The notes under the pieces: generated by a model
Database searches by the model: none
What the model was told of the DNA's origin: nothing
Seen by the model: the letters and a program-made list of their open reading frames with translations, nothing else
Program-made: the position numbers and the translations under genes
Shown here: positions 1 through 9,143 of the stretch, one piece after another
Layout of the letters: each line of letters opens with the position of its first letter
Numbering within the stretch: the first letter of the stretch is position 1
Assembly (NCBI GenBank): GCA_000697335.1
Contig: JNEM01016278.1
Location: 1 to 16,181 of the forward strand
Direction of reading: 5' to 3'
Length of the DNA stretch: 16,181 bases
DNA from: Conidiobolus incongruus B7586
Lineage: Eukaryota; Entomophthoromycota; Entomophthoromycetes; Entomophthorales; Conidiobolaceae

Positions 1-494
1 ATATTACCCATTTTATATTTTTATATATTAATTTAAGTTTAAATTTTAATATATATAAAATACTTATAAAACTAATTTTAAAATGTTTAGATAATTTTTA
101 ATTTAAAATAAATAGGTATTTTTTAATATATTTTTTTACTCTATTAACAATTAAAAAAATAATAGTTAAAGTTAATTCTTAAAATTTTAATAAGTTTTAA
201 ATAATTTCTCTTTTAATTTTAAAATAATTTACCTAGTAATAAATAGTTAATTTAGATAATATTTTATTATTAAAAGGCTTATAGTTAAATTTTACCAATA
301 TTAATATAAAAAACTATTGATATTTACTATTTGGTTTAAACATGATTAAATTAAATAACTAATTTTAAAAAGTTAATTTTTTAATCAAAAAAATTATAAT
401 ATATATATAATTTCCTATTTATTTTATATATATATTTGTTTATTTAAAACTAATAATATGTTTGAAAAGTCAGAAATTAAAAAATTTCCCATTA
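1..494 (-). repeat. Family 1 AT-rich repeat, inverted partial copy
   Basis: Read on the minus strand, this stretch starts with TAATGGGAAATTTTTTAATT at 494 and runs to the window edge. It matches, base block by base block, the first roughly 500 bp of the complete element at 9144-10414. Shared landmarks include a run ending in GATTAAAAAATTAACTTTTT, then TTAATCATG, then a block around TAATAGAGT. The match by eye is high (well over 80% over long blocks). No coding capacity is visible. The other end lies outside the window. Confidence 0.8.
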
Positions 495-1092
495 CTTTAA
501 ATTTAAGATAATAAATTAATAATGTTTATGAAAAATGATAAATATTTTGTAAAATATAATATTAAATTAATATCATATTAAATATCATCATATAATTAAA
601 ATTATCAATATTATATTTTAAAACTTATTTATATAAAATAGTATTTAATTATGAAAATATTTAGGTGATTATATATTATACAAATTAAAGAATTTATTTT
701 ATATAATGTTGTATGGTTTATCAATATTTATAATATTAAATATTAGTCAAAGATTAAATTAATAAATGAATAAATAGCTGGAAAAATTATAAAAAATTTT
801 CACAAAATATAATGATATCACTATGATGTAACTTTTTCCATTTATAATTGGAACCATAGTTTTGAATAAAAATTGGTTAATTTTATATTTTATTAGTGAT
901 AATTAGAGGATAGTATAAGTTTTGGTCATAAAATACGTGTTATATTATTATTAATTGCTATACTAAACCTTACATCATCTAACTCAACACTAAATCCAAT
1001 TGCCAAGACAGAATGCTGAACTAAAGGAAATTTAAATTGATTGGCCATGTCGTTCATATCTAAAACGAGTAATTGTGAATTCTTAAACTAGA
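495..1092. other. Non-coding AT-rich stretch upstream of the Pmp3-like gene
   Basis: No open frame, tRNA or recognisable repeat is visible. Up to about 900 it is almost pure A/T. From about 960 to 1090 the base composition becomes more mixed, as expected for the proximal promoter of the gene that follows. No specific operator could be recognised. Confidence 0.5.
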
Positions 1093-1100
1093 TATAAATA
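1093..1100 (+). promoter_or_regulatory. Candidate TATA box of the Pmp3-like gene
   Basis: TATAAATA lies 77 bases upstream of the ATG at 1177, in a locally less AT-rich stretch. This is a plausible distance for a fungal TATA box. In such AT-rich DNA a chance match is possible, so the support is the spacing plus the good match. Confidence 0.45.
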
Positions 1101-1176
1101 GTGACTTGGTAATTTAATTTAAAGTATTTTTATTCAAACAAAAATTAATTGAATTAATTGAAATACAAATTTAAAT

Positions 1177-1430
1177 ATGTCTGTACAATACAGCGATCGC
1201 GATATTCTATTAATTATCTTAGCTTTCTTTATTCCTCCACTGGCTGTCTTTTTAAAGAGAGGATTATATGCCGATTTTTGGATTAATTTGGGACTGACAA
1301 TTTTGGGTTACCTCCCAGGTAATTACTCTTATTGAAATCTTTTAATTTAACTAATTGACAATTCTATTTAGGCATTATTCACAGTTGGTACGTTATTAAC
1401 AGATATCGCGACTATTCTGGTGTCAACTAA
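1177..1430 (+). CDS. Pmp3/UPF0057-type plasma membrane proteolipid, one intron
   Basis: Exons 1177-1318 and 1372-1430 give a 66-residue protein. It is a Pmp3/UPF0057 family member, a tiny two-span membrane protein that in yeast affects plasma membrane potential and cation tolerance. Residues 8-27 form a first hydrophobic span with the family motif FFIPPLAVFLKRG. Residues 33-56 form the second, with the signature INLGLTILGYLPGIIHSWYV split by the intron at the second Gly (phase 1). A polar tail, NRYRDYSGVN, makes it some 10 residues longer than the 52-57 typical of yeast and plants. The start is fixed by the family N-terminus (MSxxYSxxDILLIIL). A CTG codon falls on the conserved Leu of PPLAV, which argues for standard decoding. 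The gene is too short and split to appear as a long ORF, but the family match is unmistakable. It stands alone, transcribed away from the 495-1092 promoter region. Confidence 0.95.
1319..1371 (+). other. Spliceosomal intron (53 nt) of the Pmp3-like gene
   Basis: The borders are GTAATT..TTTAG. It contains TTAACTAAT as a branch-like site, 19 nt between TTAACT and the end. Removing it restores the Gly-Ile-Ile-His core of the family in frame, which is direct support. GC is about 19%, much lower than the flanking exons. Confidence 0.93.
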
Positions 1431-2330
1431 GCCTATATAATATTATCCCATTTTGTAACTCGTTTAGGATGTCTATAGGTCGAATACTCTTAATCTTTAT
1501 TTCTATTTGTAAGTAAATATCTTTTTATCATACATTTCACACTTTTCTTTTATTTTTTCTTATTCTGAATATTATGATAATTTTTTATTTCATTTTAACT
1601 AGAATTTATTATCAAAGAGTATTATAATTATCGCTTATAAATATTTTTATATGTATTCATATATATATATATATATATTTAAATTTGATACAATTAATAT
1701 ATTTAATAAGTAAACTGTTTAATATTTTTAATGACTTAACAGATAATACTTTAGAAGTTATAAAACATTTTTTCAAATAAGCTGAAATTTATAAATTACT
1801 CATATCAAATCTATCAAATAATTACAAATACCCAAAAAACATTTGATCTATTGTACTTATCTAATAAAGAAAATAATACAACATGCTTAAATTGCTGTAC
1901 TCAGTTTAATCTTCAAATGTATTTAATATTGATATAATATAAACTAATATTAAGATTTTTCATTTTATATTAATTGTAAGAGTTCAATTTTGCAAATATT
2001 GTAATATATACAAATAAATTTTAATTAAAAATAAAATGGATTTATTGATAAATACATTTTAATAATCGTCCTAATACTCCTACATATAAAAAGCATGCAA
2101 ATTATATCTTAGCTAACAGTTACTCTTCTTATAAGCACTGGAAGTAGTATAGTTAGGGATGTTTCGCTAAATAGTATTGATATTCAAATATTAATAGCAA
2201 CACTTAGAATACAAATGTTTGAGCTAAATAAAAAATAGCCAAATTTGGTGAATGAGTTACCTATTAATCATAAATTAAAATGAATAATATTAGAAGCTTG
2301 CTCATGTTTCAGATGCTGCAAAGCGCAATT
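1431..2330. other. AT-rich intergenic stretch between the Pmp3-like and Trf4-like genes
   Basis: This is the 3' flank of both convergent genes. No open frame or RNA gene is visible. It includes a 20-bp perfect (AT)n tract at 1659-1678. The last 50 bases before 2331 are less AT-rich and probably represent the 3' UTR of the minus-strand gene. No strong AATAAA was found close behind either stop. Confidence 0.5.
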
Positions 2331-3769
2331 TTAACGAAATCTAATGCTGTTTTTTGAATTCAAAAGGTCCTTCTTTTTTAGTTTCATTTTGTAAAACAAG
2401 TTTTTGATCATGTTTCTATGTTCAATATCCTTTTCAGTGATCTCAACAAGGTTTTTCAATATTGGAATGGGACGTTTAGGGCGGCCGCGTTCTTCATTGA
2501 AATCGTAATTTACTTTAACTAAGCACAAGCTAAGGGTTAATGCTCTTAGGGTGGCTGCGAAAGCCAATTTAATGCGAGAATATCCAAAAGAACCTCCAGT
2601 AACATTGTTTTCTGAATTAAGAGGATCCCAGACAGTTAAATCAGGATTTCTTCTTCTTTTGGGATCTGGAACAGCAGGTTTGTAGGAGCCTCCATTAAGT
2701 GTTGAAATGGCAACTTCGGTATTGTTGAACTTATTGCCATAAAAATCCAAGAATTCGAAAAATAAAACACCCAAATTCTTCAGAGGATCAATTTGATTAG
2801 TCCGAATAAGTTCATGATGCTGAAGGAAGCTAATAACCATTAAAAGCACAGCATAGGATCCCAATCCACCAGTGAATACTTCATTCATGTTTCTTTGGTA
2901 TAAAAAGTGCTTGACGAGGAGAGATAGTTGTTGAGCACCTGGATATTGCTTAATGTAGTTAATGCAAACTTGCGCGGCTTCTGGACCATTGTCAGAGTTA
3001 AGAGAAATATCAACCTTGTATTCGACTTTAGGAACCTTAAACTTGACAATTGGGACCTTAGCACTTGGCACAACTTCAACATCTTGAGCCAATTTAGCTT
3101 CTTTGAGATGAAGAGCAATTTTGTTTAGCCAAAATGCAGAGTTATTCACATTGAACTCGTCTTCAGGAATGAAAACAACCAAATCCAAATCACTGGTTGG
3201 TAAGTAAAGCTTCGTGTTAAAGCTACCATAAACATCAACACGTGTACCTGGGATCTTTTTAGCGAGGCATTCGGAAATTTGATTAATTGTCCATTGGCGT
3301 AAACAGTGCTCTTCCTCGGTAGGTGATAAAAATTTAATCAAATCAGACATTTCTTGATTCAACATGTCCACATGGTTACGACATCTCGCTTGCTTAACAT
3401 GATCAAACCAAGGCGTACCCCAGTCATGAACTTTTTGTAATCGAATTTTTCTTTTAGAATCGTCATTGTCATCTTTGTCCTCGTCGTCGGACTTTGGAAA
3501 AGCAATAAAGTCTTCATCTTCAAAATTACTCGCGACTGAAGTATTTTGAGTCCTTGCAGCCTTTCTAGCTGGTTCAGTGTTAGGAATTTTAGTGTTCTCA
3601 GAATCGGACGTAATTGAAATAATGCTATTTTCTTCTTCCTTATCTTCAGTCATTATTCCATATAATTGTTCAGCTGTAACGTTATTAGTTGCTATATAAT
3701 AATAAAAATAAAGTTAACCAAATGCTATAGAAGAAATATAAATCAAATTCTACCTTTCTTATGTTTCAT
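2331..3769 (-). CDS. Trf4/Cid14-type non-canonical poly(A) polymerase, two exons
   Basis: Exons 3769-3754 and 3691-2331 give 458 residues. Trf4-type enzymes add short oligo(A) tails to nuclear RNAs, which marks them for exosome decay as part of TRAMP. Residues 1-90 are acidic and low in complexity (EDEDF, SDDEDKDDNDD), as usual for the disordered N-terminus. The nucleotidyltransferase core follows: GSF at 161-163, the metal-binding Asp pair in SDLDLVV (173 and 175), and the third Asp in VDISLN (233). The PAP-associated domain follows with GGLGSYAVLLMVISFLQHH, LGVLFFEFLDFYG and the nucleotide-recognition-like DPLNSENNVTGGSFGY (about 361-376). The C-terminus is Lys-rich (KMKLKKKDLL), suggesting nuclear targeting or RNA contact. 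A start at 3653 also exists, but the upstream exon is in frame, has A at -3 and keeps a clean splice. The length is shorter than yeast Trf4 (584), mainly in the tails. The gene is convergent with the Pmp3-like gene. It could equally be called PAPD5/TENT4-like. Confidence 0.95.
3692..3753 (-). other. Spliceosomal intron (62 nt) at the 5' end of the Trf4-like gene
   Basis: On the minus strand the borders are AAAG|GTAGAA..TATATAG|CAAC, with TTAACT 20 nt before the acceptor followed by a T-rich tract. It joins MKHKK (phase 1) to ATNNVTAEQLYGI and then the long ORF without a stop. It resembles the intron of the Pmp3-like gene in size, composition and branch-like motif. An earlier ATAG inside it could be an alternative acceptor but would bring in AT-rich sequence. 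Confidence 0.82.
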
Positions 3770-6110
3770 AGTGAAAAAGTTAAAGTTTAAAATTTTGGAT
3801 AATAGATAAAATGTTAAAAATAATATCAACTAAGTAGAAAAGTTTAAAATTATGATGAATTTTTGTCAAATTTTTTAAAACTAAGAATATACTCTTTTGT
3901 AATGTTAGTACAAGCTTAAAAGGGACTTGAAGCTTGATTTAGATTTTAAATACTTGAATGAAGAAAATTTTATTAGACCTAAGGACGAATAAAAGCGATA
4001 TTTTGCAGAATATATTGATCCGTAACTTGTGGGATCCACCCAAAGATACGGTTCCAGAGTTAAGGGTTTTGTTTGTATTGGGAGTTATTGGGGATGTAGT
4101 AATAACAGTATACTCAAGAGTGGGAGGGGATTGTAAATGGTATTATGGGGTATGGAATGGTGTTAGCAGTTTAAGGACTTACTAAGGTCCTTTAAATACT
4201 TAATGCAATTCAATCAATTTAATTATTTTGTAATGGACAGTTTTAATTATGGGATTTAAATACTAAATATATATTCATGATTAATTAAAATATTTGTGTT
4301 TTATAAGTTTTGTAAACAGAGATTGTCGATAGAAAAGTACTCGTAATACGATTTAGTAAGTTGTTTATTAATGCTTCTCTATAGCCTTTCGAGACTGTAT
4401 GTCTTAAAGCTTACTTACTGTTGAAACGTCGTAGCAAAATATCCAGAAAATTTTAATAGCGGAGTTAGTGAATGAGATAGGGTTTGGTTAAAATCTATCA
4501 GAGAGTATCCTTTAATTATGAATTGACAAATGGTATTGGCTTAACTATCGAATCGAGATGGACGGGTAATTTTGAAATGCAATAGTGATTATGGATATTT
4601 AGATAAAGATTAAACATTGTCAAAGTCTAATGTTCACCACAGATTTAAGGCAATTTAATTATTATTGAATGCCAATTAAATTCAAAGGAGATGATTTAGA
4701 TGAATATATACTTATTAAATCTATTCTAATACTATATTCCATTAACAAATGATTATAAAATCTATTAGTTTATTAATGATTTAGATCAAGTGTCAAATAC
4801 TGATTTTTTATAATTTGATTTTTTTACAAAAGGTAAAATTGAACGGAATTATTTAAATTTCTAATTTATATATGTATATTAAACATCCAGATATTAAAAA
4901 AATAATGATCAAGTTATATATTATGTTAGTTGGACTGATTCAATAAATAAAGAGGAATCTTTAAAATAGAAATTTTATTTTGTAACCAAATAAAATTAGA
5001 TTTCCTTATTTAAAAATTTATTAATCTCTTTATACAATGTTTTGAGAGTAATTGCTAACAAGGTAATACTTTATTCAACTGAATGAAAAACTAGTGTATA
5101 TTTTCGTATTGTTACTATTTTTAATTTTAATTCTAACATTCGTTGTGACCATGCTACAATTCAGTTAAATTTTATTTATTAGTTATAGATTATATATAAT
5201 ATATAATATATTAATTCTGATATTTAATTTTTCGAATATCAAATTAAAAAAGAGTAATTAATTATGAGAGTTATTAATAATAAATAATGTCTTTAGTAGA
5301 ATAACAAATATATAATATGCCATCAAGAGATAATATTTTTCAATCATGATTAATACTGAAGAATTTGATGATCATCAGATAATATTGATTTATAAAGTAT
5401 TCATAGAGAACTGAAATTGCTATTTATTGGTAATTTATAAATATATTTTTCTATTTTGGCTCGAAAAGAATCAAGCATAATCTATCTTTATAATATTGCA
5501 GGGTATATGATTATTCAACTTATATAGTATAATATGTATAAGAATTGATTTCACTAATAACTAATCTAATTAAATTCATGCAAAATTCAACAATATGCTA
5601 TTAATCTCATCCTAGTCTAATATTTTTTGAGATTTGTTCAATATAATTGAAATTTGGTGAAATTTATAAAATTAAAAATAGCCATATTTTAGCTATAATG
5701 TAAATATTTATAAAGTTAATTAAAAATATTTATTCATAATTACCTGACTTACTATTATAATTTTTACTAATAATAATTTGTGAACTGAAAAGTTTATTGT
5801 TAGAAAATGGTATTTCTAATAGAATGGTATACTGAAATATTACTAAGTGCTTTATATATAATATTAATAAAATTTGTAAATCTAATAAGTGATTAAGTGC
5901 TAATATCAATTATTTGAATTATAATTAATAATGTTTAGTATTAGTAGTTAAATATATAAATTTAAACAAATTTTTTATAATTTAAGTTATGAAATATGAA
6001 ATATAATTTGAAACTAAAATATATTATTATGAAAGGCTAAGTATTAAAACTAAATTATATTTATAAATTTCAATTTCGAAAAAGTTTATAAATATTGGTC
6101 AAAATATCAG
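3770..6110. other. Long non-coding stretch with a GC-richer patch (3958-4640)
   Basis: Most of this is featureless A/T-rich DNA. A patch at 3958-4190 is clearly less AT-rich and holds a 75-codon plus-strand frame starting MKKILLDLRTNK. The protein matches nothing I recognise, and I do not call it a gene. The block TTTAAATACTT stands at both edges of this patch (about 3946 and 4192), and a variant TTTAAATACTA occurs near 4255. Bases 4310-4640 are also less AT-rich but have stops in all frames and no tRNA fold. From 4700 to 6110 nothing supportable was seen. The stretch may hold decayed gene or repeat remnants. Confidence 0.4.
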
Positions 6111-6116
6111 TTTATT
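6111..6116 (-). terminator. Candidate poly(A) signal of the peptidase gene
   Basis: AATAAA on the minus strand, about 41 bases after the TAG stop at 6157-6159, is well placed as a polyadenylation signal. In AT-rich DNA this hexamer is common, so only the spacing gives it weight. Confidence 0.4.
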
Positions 6117-6156
6117 GTAAAAAAATTAATGTTAGATATTAAATTTTGTCAGCAGT

Positions 6157-8171
6157 CTATTTGGAAATCCAACCAACGGTTTCCTTCATAAATCGAATGA
6201 GATTAGCTAAGCGATAGACTATATGACCTTCATCAGGAAAGTATAGAAATCTGGATGCAACTCCTTGTCTTTGGAGTGCTGTGAAAGTGGCTAATCCTTC
6301 AGTGATAGGGATGCGATAATCATTACCACTTGCTACAACTAAAGTTGGAGTGGTAAAATTAGTCACAGCATTTGCTGGATTCCATTGGTTGATGGACGAG
6401 TTAGGATCCCAAGGAGCTCCACCATTATCAAACACTGGGAAATATAATTCTTCAGTGGTATAGAACCAATGACGTGTATCATAAATTCCGTTTACTTCAA
6501 CTATACATTTGAAGCAGTTGGAATGTCCGTTGAACCAGTTACCGAAATAACCGCCCATAGAAGTACCAGCAGTGCAGACTTTATTACCATCAATCCAAGA
6601 ATATTTTGAAGTCAGATAATCTAAAGCTTTATAGTGATCTTCTGGAGGATATTCTCCCCAATGCTTTATGACATTGTCTTGGAATTTCTGTCCAAAACTG
6701 TTTGAACCATGGTAATTAATAGCCACCACAACCTGGCCAGCTGAAGTATGGAGATTGAAGTTGTGTAATCGGAAGAAGCAATCATTATAACTTTCGTGAG
6801 GGCCTCCATGAATTATCATAGCAACAGGGTACTTCTTACTAGGGTCAAAGTTGATGGGTTTCATTAACCACTCTTGAACATCATCACTCAAAGCACCGGT
6901 GAACCAGAATTCTTCAGGTTCAGCAAGGTAAATACCCTTAAGCTTTTCATAGTTCACATTAGTTAATTTTTTAAGGTTTTTTCCATCAAGTCCAGAAGTA
7001 TAGAATTCGTTGGGACGACCAAACGAACTCAAAGTCAATAATAAAGTATTCGCATCACTTTGAGAAATGAAATTGACGCTATTGGGAGTATCAATTTTAG
7101 AAACGTTCTCAGACTTGATATCTACAGAAAATAATTTAGCTTTTCCTTCGTCTTCAGCAATGAACATTAACCTGGAACTGTCCGCTAACCAATAGTTAGT
7201 AGTTGGTGAACGATCCCAGTTATGAGCAATTTGCTTCTTCGAATTGTTCTGTAAATCGTACAAAATGATATTATTATGATCAAATTGATAACCTCTGCGA
7301 GACTTTTGCAACCATGTCAAGTGCTTTCCGTCTGGAGAAAAACGAGGTTGAGTGGTGGCACCTTGATTATCAGTAGTCAAACCAACAATGGGACTAGAAC
7401 CATCAAAAGGAACCAAGTGAATATTTTGCTCAGTTTCACATGCTTGGTCAGGGCCAGGTTTTTTAGATCCAAAAGATATCCATTTGCCATCAGGAGAAAT
7501 AACATAATCAAATGGTCCTCCATTATAATCAACAGGAGATTCAAATTGTGTGTCCTTGAGAAGATCTTTGGGTTCTCCTGTGGCTTATACAGATGGAGTA
7601 ATAGTTAATGTAAACAGGTGAGTTTGGCCTTACCAACCCAATGATCCCAATGACGCACAAATAACTCGTCATATGCCTTAGTACTGTCAAATCCTATATC
7701 AGAATCTGGGAAATCGACCATGCTGGCAAAGATCAAAGTATTGGCACGAGGTTCATACTTAAAGCTATAAATTGGAAGAGTATAATTATACCAAACCTTG
7801 GGTGGTTTCATCTTACCGACATTATAAGAAAAAATCGCATTGTTTTTGGTAAATAATACATTTTCATTATCCACCCAAGTCATGTAATCAATATCTTGCC
7901 CAGTGATATCGGTATTATTAGTCAGCTTATTTTCTTTAATAGGACGAGTTAAAACACTGACAACAGCTATGTCTGAAGATGGAAAATATTCCCGAGCCGT
8001 GTAAAGGATAGTATCACCGTTTGGATTTGCAAAGGGACGGTTCATTGTGATTAAGCTCTCCATCAGTTCCGGAGTGAATGGATTCGTGTTATTGCTATTG
8101 GGCTATGGATATCTGATTGAGTCTCTATCCCCCAAAACAATTCCTAACAGTGATAAAGTAGTTTTAATCAT
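6157..8171 (-). CDS. Secreted DPP5-like S9 dipeptidyl peptidase, disrupted or newly spliced
   Basis: This is a prolyl-oligopeptidase-family (S9C, fungal DPP5-like) serine peptidase, which clips dipeptides from extracellular peptides. From ATG 8171 the protein starts with a signal peptide (MIKTTLSLLGIVLG), then PFTPELM and an N-terminal beta-propeller region (FANPNGDTILYTAREY, to HWDHWVG at 7634). It resumes from GEPKDLL (7577), then propeller blades with FSPDG repeats, then the alpha/beta hydrolase domain (VAMIIHGGPH). The triad is complete: Ser in GTSMGGY (codon near 6561), Asp in GNDYRIP, His in FPDEGHIV. It ends at GWISK, stop 6157-6159. Excluding 7578-7633 gives 653 codons, near but below the roughly 700 of the family. 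Two problems stand out: an in-frame TAG at 8105-8103 (codon 23), and a frame break plus stop inside 7578-7633. It is either a young pseudogene or a gene with unusual processing. The parts 7605-8063 and 6157-7577 are solid coding sequence. Confidence 0.85.
7578..7633 (-). other. Candidate intron of exon-like origin in the peptidase gene
   Basis: On the minus strand this reads G|GTAAGG..CCACAG|GAG, 56 nt. A second acceptor (TATAAG, ending at 7584) gives 50 nt, and both keep the downstream frame. It contains TTAACT, 19 nt before the nearer acceptor, as in the two firm introns. Against a normal intron, its GC is about 39%, exon-like. One frame also reads GQTHLFTLTITPSV, a stop, then ATGEP, which is what S9C proteins carry between HWD..VG and GEPxxLL. 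So the DNA is ancestrally coding, now one base out of frame and with one stop. Confidence 0.6.
8103..8105 (-). other. In-frame TAG just after the signal peptide
   Basis: Codon 23 counted from ATG 8171 is TAG, between DRDSIRYP and PNSNNTNPFTPELM. Protein-like sequence continues on both sides in the same frame. The nearest donor-acceptor pair that would remove it is only 36 nt apart with a weak GTTTTG donor and would cut into the signal peptide. A plain nonsense change (for example from CAG) is the simplest reading. Confidence 0.7.
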
Positions 8172-8220
8172 TTTAATTCTATTTATGATTGCTTGATATA
8201 TATTATCATCATTAAACATC

Positions 8221-8228
8221 TTTTTATA
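8221..8228 (-). promoter_or_regulatory. TATA box of the peptidase gene
   Basis: TATAAAAA on the minus strand lies about 50 bases upstream of ATG 8171. It is a strong TATA match in the expected place, and it supports 8171 rather than 8063 as the ancestral start. It also shows that the promoter has not visibly decayed. Confidence 0.55.
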
Positions 8229-9143
8229 CTTCTGAGTAGTATAGTTGAATATTAAGGATTTGCAAACTTGAATATGTGGTGTAAAATTATTCTAGTTTTC
8301 TTCTAAATATTATAATATCATTTAATTGATTTTAATAAACGAAAAATCATTTTCGGAGAAATCCTTAAGAAAAACTAAACAAATAAGAGAAATACATAAT
8401 CAAGTTTTTTTGCCATCATCAATATTGTTACCTGTCAGTATGATTGTTTATATTAGTTTACTTAAATAAATTTACTAAATGAACCAATATATTGTTCAAA
8501 AAATCTATTATAAACACAATTATAAATATTCGCACAATATTTATACTATATGAAAATCTATTAAAACTCATTGCGAGGTATATTTTAACAATTTTTTCAT
8601 ACTATTCAATGCTAATATGAAGATTTATATTGGATTTTATCATATTTTTTCAATAATATGAGTGAGTTTATTAAGTTTATTTTTCTCTCATTTACTTCGG
8701 ATACATAACTAAAAATGTAATCTATAACTAATTTAGTTGACACATCCGAGGTACAATTTGTTTAATACTTTGGAAACTATGTGACTATTAGGTAATACGA
8801 CTTTCATTATCATATAAAGTACTACTCTTTCAATCTTGGTGCTGTAATACTAGACTTTATTTCAGCTAATTCTCCAGTGGTGAACTTGGGCAGAAGAATG
8901 ATTAGTATCTTATCAGTGCATTAAATCAATTAATACATATTCTATATTTACAATTTAAGATAATTGATTCAGAGTCATTAACTGATTAAATGATTAAGTA
9001 TAATTTTATTATGTCTGATTTCAAAATCTAGATTTTATTGGAACTTAATTATAAATATATATTTTAAAATTTTAATAAATTAAAAATAGCTATTTTAGAT
9101 TTCATTTTACAAAATTCAATTAAATATTACCTTGAATTTGAAG
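8229..9143. other. Non-coding upstream flank of the peptidase gene
   Basis: No gene is recognisable. Bases 8690-8930 are less AT-rich. They contain an imperfect inverted repeat, ACTTCGGAT at 8694-8702 and ATCCGAGGT at 8744-8752, and a short plus-strand open stretch of about 34 codons ending at about 8921 that I cannot assign. The rest is A/T-rich DNA leading into the family 1 element. Confidence 0.4.

Noticed and set aside
1659-1678. The (AT)10 tract as a functional element.
   Set aside because: An ordinary microsatellite, expected by chance in such A/T-rich DNA.
2270-2330. A 20-codon open run after the TAA of the Trf4-like gene, ending in TGA.
   Set aside because: It reads as no known C-terminus and quickly becomes A/T-rich. 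It is most likely the 3' UTR.
2885-3128. Short open frames on both strands inside the Trf4-like gene.
   Set aside because: They overlap well-supported coding sequence in other frames and have no protein-like features.
4310-4640. A possible tRNA in the less AT-rich stretch (ATTCGAT-like box on the minus strand).
   Set aside because: No cloverleaf could be drawn: the B-box match is incomplete and no acceptor stem was found.
4900-4980. A plus-strand reading NNDQVIYYVSWTDSINKEES, faintly like the N-terminus of S9 peptidases.
   Set aside because: Too short, with stops soon after and no neighbouring family motif. A chance likeness cannot be excluded.
7276-7608. A 110-codon plus-strand frame across the peptidase gene.
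   Set aside because: It is a shadow of the minus-strand coding sequence, with no family match.
7578-8105. A reassigned code in which TAA and TAG encode Gln, which would explain both stops in the peptidase.
   Set aside because: The 458-codon Trf4-like frame uses only CAA/CAG for Gln and no internal TAA/TAG. Pmp3 ends normally at TAA, and the frame break at 7578-7633 would remain unexplained.
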